This document shows positions 16,778-25,327 of a stretch of 47,453 nt of DNA, one piece after another. Origin of the DNA: Lachnospiraceae bacterium (GTDB lineage: Bacteria > Bacillota > Clostridia > Lachnospirales > Lachnospiraceae); NCBI GenBank assembly GCA_009774625.1, contig VSOB01000020.1, positions 1 through 47,453 of the forward strand. The letters run 5' to 3'. The number at the start of each line of letters is the position of its first letter. Within the stretch, counting starts at the first letter, position 1. The notes under the pieces are model-generated. The model saw nothing but the letters and a program-made list of their open reading frames with translations. It had not been told where the DNA came from and did not search any database. Made by a program: the position numbers and the translations under genes.

Positions 16778-17836
16778 TTATGCCCGCAGTCTATCATACA
16801 GCGCCGTCAGCTTCTCCAGATTCCCATGAACATCAAACCGCTCTGCAATTACCGCTCTTGCCTCCATGCCCAGCTCTTTGCGCCGTTCGTGGGAGGACAG
16901 GGCCTGGGCCAGCAGCTCTTTCAGAGCCTCTCTGTCTCCGGCCTGGCACAGGAGTCCGTTTTTTCCGTCTGTTATGATATGAGGAATCCCTCCTGTGTAG
17001 GTGGATATCACCGCCATCCCATAGGACATAGCCTCCAGTACGGACATGGGCATTCCTTCATGGTAAGTAGGAAGCGCATAGATGCTGCAAGTTTTCAAAA
17101 GCCGCTCTTTTTCCGCGCCCCTGACCCATCCCACAAATGTCACCCGGTCTGCGATGCCCCTCTCCCGGCAAAGCCCCTCCGCCCTGTCCCGTTCGCCGTC
17201 GCCGCCGAAATACACATGGGCGTCCGGATATTGGCGCAACAGCTCCGGCAAGGCTTCAATCAGATCATAGGCGCCTTTCCGCTGTCCCAGTCTGCCCAAA
17301 AACAGGATTTCCCGGCTGTGATAGTCTTTTTCAAATGCCTCCGGCAATGGCACTGCATTGTATAACACCTGTATTTTTTCTTCTTTACAGATATGACCGG
17401 CCAGAAATGCCTTCCAGTCCTCCGATAAGGCTATCACCGCATCTGCCATAGCAAAAATATCTCTGACTTCCTGTTTCTGTCTGTCATTGCACCTTTCCTT
17501 ATAAAAGAGGTCAAAGGTACTGCCATGCATATGGATGATGATTTTCCGCTTCTCTTTATATGCCTTACGGATAAACATTGCCTTACGGTAAAAGCTGTTG
17601 TCTGACGACATATGCACATGAAGGATATCACAGCGCCGCACCAGCCGTTCAAAGGAAAGCCGTGCCCCCGCTGCCACAAACATCTTTCTGAGTTTTGAGC
17701 CGTCCTCCATTGTAGGCAGATAAGTCAGCTCGCACATAGTATCCAGCCCTGCCTCATAATAGCTGTTCACCACACTGGATACGCCGCCCCGTACATCTCT
17801 GCCTGCCCCTATCATCAATACTCTGACATCACTCAT
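16778..17836 (-). CDS. GT4 family glycosyltransferase
   Basis: 352 residues, GT-B. N terminus: SDVRVLMIGAG then RGGVSSVVNSYYEAG, a Gly-rich acceptor loop. C-terminal domain: ILFLGRLGQRKGAYDLIEAL, FGGDGERDRAEGL and YHEGMPMSVLEAMSYG, the E-x7-E donor motif. ATG 17836 is preferred because AGAGGTG lies about eight bases upstream; it overlaps the upstream SGNH gene by eight bases. It is the last gene before the intergenic island. Soluble cytoplasmic enzyme; donor unknown. Confidence 0.9.
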   Translation of the reverse strand: MSDVRVLMIGAGRDVRGGVSSVVNSYYEAGLDTMCELTYLPTMEDGSKLRKMFVAAGARLSFERLVRRCDILHVHMSSDNSFYRKAMFIRKAYKEKRKIIIHMHGSTFDLFYKERCNDRQKQEVRDIFAMADAVIALSEDWKAFLAGHICKEEKIQVLYNAVPLPEAFEKDYHSREILFLGRLGQRKGAYDLIEALPELLRQYPDAHVYFGGDGERDRAEGLCRERGIADRVTFVGWVRGAEKERLLKTCSIYALPTYHEGMPMSVLEAMSYGMAVISTYTGGIPHIITDGKNGLLCQAGDREALKELLAQALSSHERRKELGMEARAVIAERFDVHGNLEKLTALYDRLRA

Positions 17837-19124
17837 TTTTATACACCTCTGCTTCCGGAACAGAAACCATATCCGCAAAGTTTTTACAGCTTACCACCTC
17901 TCCGGTTTCCCTGTTTTCCACCTGGATATAGACCCCCACATTGGTACCCAGATCCGCATCCGTAACCACCACACTGTCCACACCATCCAGCAGTTTCTGT
18001 ATCGTGGGATCTTCCAATAACGCCAGCCCCGGCCTTGCAACCACCTTTACCATAAAATCGCTGTCATTGCACAGCATCAGATAGCTTTTTAGTTCTGTCT
18101 GTGTATCCAGCATGTCCACCTTAAATTGATAAAATTCCTGATAAGCCTGATTCCAGTCCGCATAAGCCGGGTCTGCCCGTTTATCCTCCAGTTGATAATA
18201 AGTCCGAATCACGTTCCCCAGATATGTGGTCACCTTTCTGGCTCCCAGCGCGTTCAGATGGGAATCTTCATCCATCTGATCGGTCTGAAAATCCACCACA
18301 TCCAAATCCAGAAAATTAAGATAGAGAACTCCCTTCTCCTGTGCATACCGGTATACCGCATTGGCTCCCATCTGATGAGCCTCCGTAGCAGGATGGGGTA
18401 TATATACCAGCAACACCGGAATCCCCTTTTCCCCGCACAGATCCACCATCCTGTTGACATAGGTTTCTCCCAGTGTTCTCTCCTCAGGCATCCGGTCAGC
18501 GGGAATCCTCTCATAGCTCTGGGGCTGTACCACTCTGGCATCCAGACTTCCGCCCTTCTGGACTCCATAGCCGCTCTGACGGGCAAAGTCTCCTTCTGTC
18601 AATTCTTCCCAGCGGTTGTGATAATAAGAATATTTGAATAAAAACCCCTCCCGCTGCTTTTCATCCTCCGGATACAGTTCCTGAATGGCCCTGATCTTGT
18701 CAACAGACAGCGGAATGGTATCAAATACCTCATGTACACTGCTGTTCCATGCTGTATCATTGGTATAGCCGATCCGGTCCTCTCCAAAATACAGCATATC
18801 AATAACCACCAGTTTCGGATGCGCATAGGCAAGCGCATCCTCCAATGCATAATAATTCTGCGGCAGCCACTGTCCCCATCTTCCCATGTTATAAGAAGGG
18901 ATTCCCTGCTCATGCCAGAGCTGCATAGGGGAGACACCCATAATCATATGACTGCTCCCGACAAACAGCACATCGTATTCCTCTCCCTTGTCATACAGCT
19001 CTTGTGTCATATCTCTGCCGCCCTTCCTCTCGGTCAGACGCATCAGATATCTGAACCCACACACAAGCAGACAGCAGACCATGCATACGCTGATGATTCG
19101 ATTTCTGTTTTGCTTATGTATCAT
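17829..19124 (-). CDS. SGNH-type acyltransferase partner of MBOAT (AlgX/AlgJ/DltD-like)
   Basis: 431 residues from ATG 19124 (a GTG at 19130 with AGGAAGG nine bases upstream is an alternative start). One N-terminal membrane anchor at about 8-25, then an extracytoplasmic domain. Seen: LFVGSSHM at 53-60 with the nucleophile-type Ser, DMLYFGED at 109-116, and DEDSHLNALGARK near 285-297 with the catalytic His289. These are the SGNH blocks of AlgX/AlgJ/DltD-type proteins that act with an MBOAT to acylate extracellular glycans. The C-terminal 100 residues form an added domain also present in the SGNH protein at 35125-36639. The MBOAT gene is 22 bp upstream in the same operon. Transferred group unknown; acetyl is likely because no acyl-activating enzyme is adjacent. 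Confidence 0.82.
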   Translation of the reverse strand: MIHKQNRNRIISVCMVCCLLVCGFRYLMRLTERKGGRDMTQELYDKGEEYDVLFVGSSHMIMGVSPMQLWHEQGIPSYNMGRWGQWLPQNYYALEDALAYAHPKLVVIDMLYFGEDRIGYTNDTAWNSSVHEVFDTIPLSVDKIRAIQELYPEDEKQREGFLFKYSYYHNRWEELTEGDFARQSGYGVQKGGSLDARVVQPQSYERIPADRMPEERTLGETYVNRMVDLCGEKGIPVLLVYIPHPATEAHQMGANAVYRYAQEKGVLYLNFLDLDVVDFQTDQMDEDSHLNALGARKVTTYLGNVIRTYYQLEDKRADPAYADWNQAYQEFYQFKVDMLDTQTELKSYLMLCNDSDFMVKVVARPGLALLEDPTIQKLLDGVDSVVVTDADLGTNVGVYIQVENRETGEVVSCKNFADMVSVPEAEVYKNE

Positions 19125-19146
19125 GCCCACATAACCAATCCTTCCT

Positions 19147-20640
19147 CTAAAACTGGAAATAAATAAAATCCGCCGCATTATAAGCGCTTCCCCATATACC
19201 CACCAGAGAAATCAATAAAATGCTTCCCACAATCGTCAGCCAGCGAAACCAATAATCCTGCTGCAAAATAATCTTACGGATACAGATTCCCTTATATTTC
19301 ATCACATCTGCAAAAAGAAGAATCCCCAGAGCAACGGGAATGATACGGAAACTTTTGGCAGACAATCCCAGCCCATACAGAGAATCGTCAAATAAAATCC
19401 AGGGATTATGAACTGTCAGTATACTTTTTAGTATGCTGACCGCTTCTGTCATATTCTGTGCCCGGAAAAAGAGCCATGCAAAATCAATGAGAGCAAAGGT
19501 AATCACTCCCCTGGCAAACCGGTGGGACAGGCTGTTCTCCTTTAACTGCAAAATCTCCCTGATCCTTTTTCCGGCCGGCTTCAACAGCCTTCCCGCCACC
19601 TGATAAAGACCATTCAGCCCTCCCCAGATCACAAAAGTCCATTCTGCGCCATGCCAGAGTCCGCTGGCGCAGAAAACCAGCAAAAGATTGCAATAGCGGC
19701 GGACGCTGCCTTTCCGGTTGCCGCCCAAAGGTATATACATATAATCCCGAAACCAGGTGGATAAAGAGATATGCCATCTTCGCCAGAAATCTGACACACT
19801 CACCGCCAGATAGGGCGCATTGAAGTTCTCCATCAGCGTAAAGCCCAGAATCGTGGCTCCGCCTACGGCTATGGTGGAATATCCGGCAAAGTCACAGTAT
19901 ATCTGAAAGGCAAACAATACAGTAGCCACAAGCAGATACACGCCTCCGTATGTTCCGTAATCTCCATATATGGTATCTACCACAATGGCAATCCGGTCTG
20001 CCAGCACCAGTTTCAGAAAATAACCCCAGATCATCAAAAGCACCCCTTCCCGCGCCCGGTCATAGGAAAATGGATGCCCTTCTTTCAGTTGGCGCAGCAG
20101 ATTTCCTGCCCGTTCCACAGGCCCTGCCACAAGCTGTGGGAAAAATGAAACAAACAGAGCATACTGTATAAAATTCCTTTCCGCCCTGATTTCTTCCCGA
20201 TACACATCAATGGTATAGCCCAACGCCTGAAAGGTATAAAACGAAATCCCCACCGGCAGAAGCAGATGGTACTGCGGCACCTGCTCTGTAATTCCCATTC
20301 TCTGCAAAAGCCAGTTCAGACTTCCGGCTGTAAAGTTCCAGTATTTAAACACAAATAAAAGGGACAGATTGAGAAACAGGCCGGCGGCCACATAACACTT
20401 TTTCCTGAGCCTTTTCCTGTTTTCATCCGTTTCTCCCGACTCCCGTTCCAGAAGCAGTCCGCATCCATAAGTCACAATTGTGGAAAAGACGATCAGCAGG
20501 ATATACCGGGCATTCCAGCACATATAAAAATAATAGCTGGCCAGTAGAAGCCATATATTTTTCAGCTTTTGCGGAACAACATAATACAGGCCCACCACCA
20601 CCGGAAAAAACCATAAAAAATCCAGCGAATTAAACAGCAT
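19147..20640 (-). CDS. MBOAT O-acyltransferase, AlgI-like
   Basis: 497 residues, about ten membrane helices. Seen: YTIDVYR at 142-148, FFPQLVAGPVERA at 166-178, FWRRWHISLSTWFRDY at 285-300 and SGLWHGAEWTFVIWGGLNG at 326-344, with H330 as the conserved MBOAT His. The LWHG...WG form is that of the AlgI/PatA branch, which passes acetyl groups across the membrane for O-acetylation of surface polysaccharide with an SGNH partner. The partner is encoded immediately downstream. The start has GGGAGG at good spacing and overlaps the end of the heparinase-like gene by 11 bases. Distinct in its motifs from the second MBOAT at 31825-33363. Confidence 0.9.
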   Translation of the reverse strand: MLFNSLDFLWFFPVVVGLYYVVPQKLKNIWLLLASYYFYMCWNARYILLIVFSTIVTYGCGLLLERESGETDENRKRLRKKCYVAAGLFLNLSLLFVFKYWNFTAGSLNWLLQRMGITEQVPQYHLLLPVGISFYTFQALGYTIDVYREEIRAERNFIQYALFVSFFPQLVAGPVERAGNLLRQLKEGHPFSYDRAREGVLLMIWGYFLKLVLADRIAIVVDTIYGDYGTYGGVYLLVATVLFAFQIYCDFAGYSTIAVGGATILGFTLMENFNAPYLAVSVSDFWRRWHISLSTWFRDYMYIPLGGNRKGSVRRYCNLLLVFCASGLWHGAEWTFVIWGGLNGLYQVAGRLLKPAGKRIREILQLKENSLSHRFARGVITFALIDFAWLFFRAQNMTEAVSILKSILTVHNPWILFDDSLYGLGLSAKSFRIIPVALGILLFADVMKYKGICIRKIILQQDYWFRWLTIVGSILLISLVGIWGSAYNAADFIYFQF

Positions 20641-22657
20641 TGCCGTCCTCCCATTCTATCGTGGTCACCAGCGTCACATCCCGACTGGTCTTTCCGTTCG
20701 CCCGGATCTGTTTTGTGCCACTGCGCAGTCCGTATTCTCCGGACACCCATGCATCCCTTATCGAAATCACCGCCTGGGGCGCTTCTATCCGTATCCGCAG
20801 ACTGCTGCCTTTTGAAGTCAGGATTTCATAACAGCCAAACGCCTTCTCTGTGAGGGTACAGCCGTTTCCCAGCAAAAAATGCAGACCATAGTCCGTCTCT
20901 GTCTCCACCTCCAGCAGACTGTCGTAAATCTTCAGACAGCTTGTTCCATCTGACACGAATTTCCTTCTGTGGATCACCGGATCATAGCCGTCATGCTCTG
21001 CTTCCACATAAAAGTCATCCCGGCATATTTCCGTCTCTCTGCCGTCCGCCGCATTCACAGTCTCCAGATTGTGTCCCACCAGCCTAGTCTGCGCCCGTCT
21101 GCCCCACAGAAAAGCCCCCAGCATTTCCGACTGATTTTTTCCGTCTATCGTAATCGTATTATGATTTTGGGTGCTGCGGAACCAGTTCCTGCTTTCTCCA
21201 TCGATGTGATAGATATAGGTGCCTGCATCGGCAAATACCGGCTCCCCCTCCAGGTACATCTGAAAGGAAAGGGCATCCGCATGTCCGTGGGCCGCAATGC
21301 TCCCAAATCCCAGCTCTCCGTGATCAATGCCGATCAATACCCGTTTGTCCCGGCTCCTGAGCAGGCTCACGCCGCCCTCCTCATAGCAGACATTCCGGTG
21401 TTTTTTATAGCAGGGTTTTGCCGTCATCCCCCGCCTGATATTTTCCGGCACTATGGCGAGCAATGTCTGGTCTGTCACTGTATCTGTATACCGTTCCGGA
21501 AGGACCAGTCCCATCAACTGAAGCACATAGGCATAATGATCTCTTTTCTTCTCCCATGTCTTTCCCTGCAAATCCAGTATTTTCCCTTCATCGTCATCCC
21601 CAAAGACCACCGTTTCACCATACGCCCCCCGGCAGTCGGATACATAACGGCTCATTTTGCACAGGGTGTTCCTCCAGCTCTGGGGAATACGCATTTTATT
21701 GACTTTTATAGTCAATGCCAGCAGCCCGACCGCTTCCATAAAAAAAGACTGGTAATGCAGCGACACTTCTCTGTTTACACCATCACTGTAATTCTGTCGT
21801 CCGATTTCATACTGCAATATGGAAAATGCCGTCTCATACCATATCTCACAGTCCATTACAAGTCCGGCCATCCCCATCGCTGCCGCTTCCACGATGACAT
21901 GATTGTTGGCAGATGAGTAACGGGAAAAATGGGACGCAATATAGTCTGTCATATTGATGATGCCATTTTGCAGCAATTTGCAAAATGCCTCTATCTCTAC
22001 ACCTGCGTCTGCTTTTGTTTCAGTCTGTCCGGACACATTTGCATATTTTGACTGCGCCCGCCGCAGAAACCCCAGCGTATAGATCCAGTTGATGTCCCGG
22101 ATGGCCACTTCCATGACACTGGTCCAGGCAATCCCCTGCAGAAACGGATTGTTTGCATTCCAGTCCTGGAACAGCTCCCACAGCTCTGTCAAAAGAGCAG
22201 CCTCTCCGCTCTGCAGATATCCCCAGGCCAGCAGGGCAAACTGCATATGCCGGTTCAGCTCCCAGTTGGTTCTGGCATCACCGATTTCATCCCTCTGTTT
22301 GTAGGGCAGATCATAGGAAAATACCAGCGGCCACCTGTTCCTTGTCTGAAACCCGGCATGCCAGTCCTTTTTATAATCCGCATAGGTATAACCGCCCAAG
22401 AGGGTAATGCTCCCAGGCATCCGTCCCTTCACAGAACCGGCTTTCCCGGCCGGGCCTGATCCCTCTGCCACAGGCAGCCGGTCCTCATGAAAACGCAGGC
22501 TTTCCTTTTCCGGGTCAAAGACGCCTGCCGTCACCATGCTATGCTGTTTTCCAAAGGTTTTCCGCTCTGCCAGCTCCAGCTTTTTCTGTGCGATCCTCCA
22601 CAAAATTTCTTCCCTGCTCATAGCCCGCAGGCGGTTCCAATACCATTTTACATTCAT
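20630..22657 (-). CDS. Heparinase II/III-like polysaccharide lyase family protein
   Basis: 675 residues. N-terminal (alpha/alpha)6 toroid: SSANNHVIVEA at 248-258 and DGVNREVSLHYQSFF at 292-306 with the likely catalytic Tyr302. A C-terminal beta-sandwich carries HGHADALSF at 457-465, FADAGTYIYH at 475-484 and NHNTITIDG at 498-506. This is the arrangement of heparinase II/III and related alginate lyases, which cleave uronate-containing glycans by beta-elimination. Such genes inside polysaccharide loci are thought to trim or edit the polymer. No clear signal peptide is seen: the N terminus MNVKWYWNRL is basic and not hydrophobic enough, so its location is unclear. Its neighbours are the uronate-making dehydrogenase and the MBOAT. 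Confidence 0.87.
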   Translation of the reverse strand: MNVKWYWNRLRAMSREEILWRIAQKKLELAERKTFGKQHSMVTAGVFDPEKESLRFHEDRLPVAEGSGPAGKAGSVKGRMPGSITLLGGYTYADYKKDWHAGFQTRNRWPLVFSYDLPYKQRDEIGDARTNWELNRHMQFALLAWGYLQSGEAALLTELWELFQDWNANNPFLQGIAWTSVMEVAIRDINWIYTLGFLRRAQSKYANVSGQTETKADAGVEIEAFCKLLQNGIINMTDYIASHFSRYSSANNHVIVEAAAMGMAGLVMDCEIWYETAFSILQYEIGRQNYSDGVNREVSLHYQSFFMEAVGLLALTIKVNKMRIPQSWRNTLCKMSRYVSDCRGAYGETVVFGDDDEGKILDLQGKTWEKKRDHYAYVLQLMGLVLPERYTDTVTDQTLLAIVPENIRRGMTAKPCYKKHRNVCYEEGGVSLLRSRDKRVLIGIDHGELGFGSIAAHGHADALSFQMYLEGEPVFADAGTYIYHIDGESRNWFRSTQNHNTITIDGKNQSEMLGAFLWGRRAQTRLVGHNLETVNAADGRETEICRDDFYVEAEHDGYDPVIHRRKFVSDGTSCLKIYDSLLEVETETDYGLHFLLGNGCTLTEKAFGCYEILTSKGSSLRIRIEAPQAVISIRDAWVSGEYGLRSGTKQIRANGKTSRDVTLVTTIEWEDGNAV

Positions 22658-22680
22658 ACCCTGTTCCGCCGTATTTCCTT

Positions 22681-22710
22681 TTATTGTGCTGCAAACAATT
22701 TATCCCCCAT
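22681..22710 (-). other. Nine-codon mini-ORF between dehydrogenase and heparinase-like genes
   Basis: In the 100-bp gap an AGGAGGGGA site is followed about ten bases later by ATG (22710), eight more codons (reading MGDKLFAAQ) and TAA at 22681-22683. The stop lies 24 bases before the heparinase-like start, which has no strong site of its own. It may be a translated leader that feeds ribosomes to the next gene, or a remnant. Too short for any homology statement. Confidence 0.3.
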
Positions 22711-22757
22711 GGTTCTTTTCTCCCCTCCTGCCGCACACATTCGCAGGCGCCCGGCGT

Positions 22758-24131
22758 TCAGAAGTCCGTTGCCGCCATATCCCGCTCCATCGCCTGATTC
22801 TGTCCGGCATTGGTATTGATATTGCCCCAGGAAATACCCTCATAATTGCCGGCATAGTCCACCCTCTCCCATGCCCGCACCAGATCCACAATGATCTTGC
22901 CCGGATAAGTTTCCGGCAATGATGCAAATTCCGGTTCTTTGTTGGTCACTACCAGCACATCCGACTCTTCTGCCACCTTTGCCAGATCATCATATACAAA
23001 ATGCTGCAGATGGGGGATCTTGGCCATTATAAAATCTCTGTTGGTGCCTGTGATTTCCGACAGCTTTACATTTTTATCATAGATGCGCAGTTCAAACCCT
23101 TTCCCCAAAAGCGCTTCCACCACATCCACGATAGGGCTGCACCGCAGATCGTCCGTGCCTGCCTTAAAACTCAGGCCCAGTATCCCGACCTTTCTTCTGC
23201 CCTTTTCCACAATCATACGCACCGCGTTCTTTTTCTGTATCTCATTGCTCTCTTCGATGGCGTTGATCACCGGCACATCAATGTAATAATCTCTGGCCAG
23301 CGTGCGCAGCGCTTTGGAATCCTTGGGCAGACACGAGCCGCCATAGGCAAAACCCGGTTTGAAATAATAGGGGGAAATATTGAGCTGCCTGTCCTTGCAG
23401 AAAATCTCCATTACTTTATGACTGTCCACATCCAGCGCCTTACAGATATTTCCCACCTCATTGCCGAATACGATTTTCAAAGCATGATAGGTATTGTTGA
23501 TGTATTTCATCATTTCCGCCACTTTGATCTCTGTGGCTATAAATTCTCCGGGAATGTCCCGATACAGCAGGCGCATCTTCTCCACCGCCCTGTCATTGTC
23601 CGCTCCCACAAGGGTCAGGGGCGGATTCAGATAATCATGGACGGCAGTCCCCTCCCGCAGAAATTCCGGATTGGATACCACTGCAAAGTCCTGGTTGCGC
23701 TTCCGTCCGGAAGCCTCTTCAATGAGCTCGCCGATTCTGGCGTTGGTACCCGGCAGAACGGTACTTCTGACCGCTACGATATGAAACTCCTCCTTTTGCC
23801 GCAACGCTTCCCCGATCTGACCTGCCACCTTATAGATATACTCCAGATTCAGATGCCCTTCCCGGCTGCTGGGGGTCCCCACTGCAATAAACGAGAGTTC
23901 GGAATGCATCACCGCATAGGCGCTGTCCGTGGTAGCCTCCAGCCTGCCTTCCTCATGAGCCTGTTTTACCAGCGCTTCAATGTCCTGTTCAATGATCGTG
24001 GGCCTTCCGCTGTTGATCAGCGCTGTCTTATGCTCCGATACATCCACACCGATCACATGATGTCCCAGCTTTGCACAGCAGGCTGCGCCCACACAGCCCA
24101 CATATCCCATTCCAAATATACTGATTCTCAC
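22758..24131 (-). CDS. UDP-glucose/GDP-mannose dehydrogenase family (AlgD-like)
   Basis: 457 residues. N-terminal NAD domain GMGYVGCVGAACCAKLGH at 7-24, GTPSS at 85-89, STVLPGT at 123-129, NPEFLREG at 154-161, VAEMMKYINNTYHALKI at 204-220 and FAYGGSCLPKD at 261-271 with catalytic Cys267. The GYVG-C-VGAACCA start, the PGFAxGGSCLPKD form and Cys position resemble AlgD, which makes GDP-mannuronate, more than Ugd, but UDP-sugar use cannot be excluded. Reaction: two NAD-dependent oxidations of C6 to a uronate. The C-terminal domain carries GLSFKAGTDDLRCSP near residues 315-330. It overlaps the upstream GT4 by four bases. Supplies an acidic sugar to the repeat unit. Confidence 0.9.
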   Translation of the reverse strand: MRISIFGMGYVGCVGAACCAKLGHHVIGVDVSEHKTALINSGRPTIIEQDIEALVKQAHEEGRLEATTDSAYAVMHSELSFIAVGTPSSREGHLNLEYIYKVAGQIGEALRQKEEFHIVAVRSTVLPGTNARIGELIEEASGRKRNQDFAVVSNPEFLREGTAVHDYLNPPLTLVGADNDRAVEKMRLLYRDIPGEFIATEIKVAEMMKYINNTYHALKIVFGNEVGNICKALDVDSHKVMEIFCKDRQLNISPYYFKPGFAYGGSCLPKDSKALRTLARDYYIDVPVINAIEESNEIQKKNAVRMIVEKGRRKVGILGLSFKAGTDDLRCSPIVDVVEALLGKGFELRIYDKNVKLSEITGTNRDFIMAKIPHLQHFVYDDLAKVAEESDVLVVTNKEPEFASLPETYPGKIIVDLVRAWERVDYAGNYEGISWGNINTNAGQNQAMERDMAATDF

Positions 24132-25324
24132 TTGATTTCTCCTTCAAAAAATGCCCGATAGCCTTCCAGCAGCGCTTTGCTCGTATGCTCCCAGGAAAGT
24201 TCCTCCACCACACGTCTGCGTCCGAAAGCTGACATCTGTTTTCTTTTTTCCTCATTGTCCAACAATTCCGCTATCTTTTTCGCCATATCCACCGCATCAT
24301 TGGGCTTTGCATACAGCGAAGCCTCTCTGGCCGAAAACCGGCCTTCTGTCAGGTCAAACTGCACAATGGGTTTGCCCAGTGCCATATATTCCAGCACCTT
24401 ATTCATGGTGGATTTGTCATTCATCGGATTGTATTCATCCGGATTGACACAGATATCAGCCGTATTTAAATAGTCCAGCATCACATCATCCGGCGCCCGG
24501 CCGGTAAAGGTGACAATATCGTCCAGCCCCATAGAAGCGGAAAGCGCTTTCAGCTCTTCCAGCGAAGTGCCGCCCCCTACAATGCCATAGCAGATATCGT
24601 CCCGCTTCATCTCTTCCCGAAGATATCTGGCCGCCTCCAGAAGATAGGGGATTCCCTCCTGTTTTCCGATCACTCCCAGATAGCCTACCATATAACGCCT
24701 GCCGCCTTTCAGCTCTTCTTTGGGCGGCTGTATTTTAAGACGCTCCAGCTTGGGACCGCTGCGCAGCACATATACCTTTTCAGGGGCCATGCCGCCCCTC
24801 TCTATGGCGATCTGACGATAAGACTCATTGGTCACAAAAGCAAATGCGGCGTTCTGATATGTCTTTCGCTCCAGCCAGGTCTGTGTCCGATAGAGCAGGC
24901 CCTTTTTCTTTCCGAACTTGGCTTCAAACAGCTCCGGGCAGATGTCGTGATGGTCAAACACATATCTGACCCCATACTTCCGGAACCGGGACGCCACCAT
25001 GTAAATATCATCCGGCGGATTGCAGCCGTGGATCACATCAAAGCCGATCTTCTTATAAATCTTTTTTGCCAGCCGCAGCTCGTGGTACAGCGCACTGCCG
25101 TACTCTTTTGCATATCCAATCGGCCCGCTGCCCTCCGCAGGCAGATCATGCCGGTAAATATGCACACCGGATATGGTTTCCTGCTCCTTCTCATATCCCT
25201 TGCCCTTTGGGCAGATAACGGATACGGTATAGCCGTTTTCCACCAGCGTCGTCGCCTCCTGCCACACCCTGGTGTCAAAGGGAACGGGGAGATTTTCCAC
25301 GATAATCAGTATTTTTCCATTCAT
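24128..25324 (-). CDS. GT4 family glycosyltransferase (WbuB-like)
   Basis: 398 residues. N terminus: IIVENLPVPFDTRVWQEATT, the PFDxRVW..A loop typical of the WbuB-like group of family 4; then DVIHGCNPPDD, FDHHDICPELF, VGYLGVIGKQEGIPYL and a DEYNPMNDKSTMNKVLEYMALGKP donor region, in which the E-x7-E first Glu is replaced by a N-D-K-S-T-M-N-K-V-x-E form. It is the second gene of the operon, 3 bp after the initiating phosphoglycosyltransferase, so it is a good candidate for adding the second sugar. Confidence 0.9.
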   Translation of the reverse strand: MNGKILIIVENLPVPFDTRVWQEATTLVENGYTVSVICPKGKGYEKEQETISGVHIYRHDLPAEGSGPIGYAKEYGSALYHELRLAKKIYKKIGFDVIHGCNPPDDIYMVASRFRKYGVRYVFDHHDICPELFEAKFGKKKGLLYRTQTWLERKTYQNAAFAFVTNESYRQIAIERGGMAPEKVYVLRSGPKLERLKIQPPKEELKGGRRYMVGYLGVIGKQEGIPYLLEAARYLREEMKRDDICYGIVGGGTSLEELKALSASMGLDDIVTFTGRAPDDVMLDYLNTADICVNPDEYNPMNDKSTMNKVLEYMALGKPIVQFDLTEGRFSAREASLYAKPNDAVDMAKKIAELLDNEEKRKQMSAFGRRRVVEELSWEHTSKALLEGYRAFFEGEIK

Positions 25325-25327
25325 GCT

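Noticed and set aside
17829..24131. A true alginate operon
   Set aside because: Alg8, Alg44, AlgK, AlgE, AlgG and AlgF counterparts are missing, and the many GTs plus a phosphoglycosyltransferase show a lipid-linked repeat-unit system.
23001..24161. A 386-codon open frame on the plus strand
   Set aside because: Lies antisense inside the AlgD-like dehydrogenase, has no recognisable motifs and is His/Cys/Ile-rich in the way of a codon-bias shadow.
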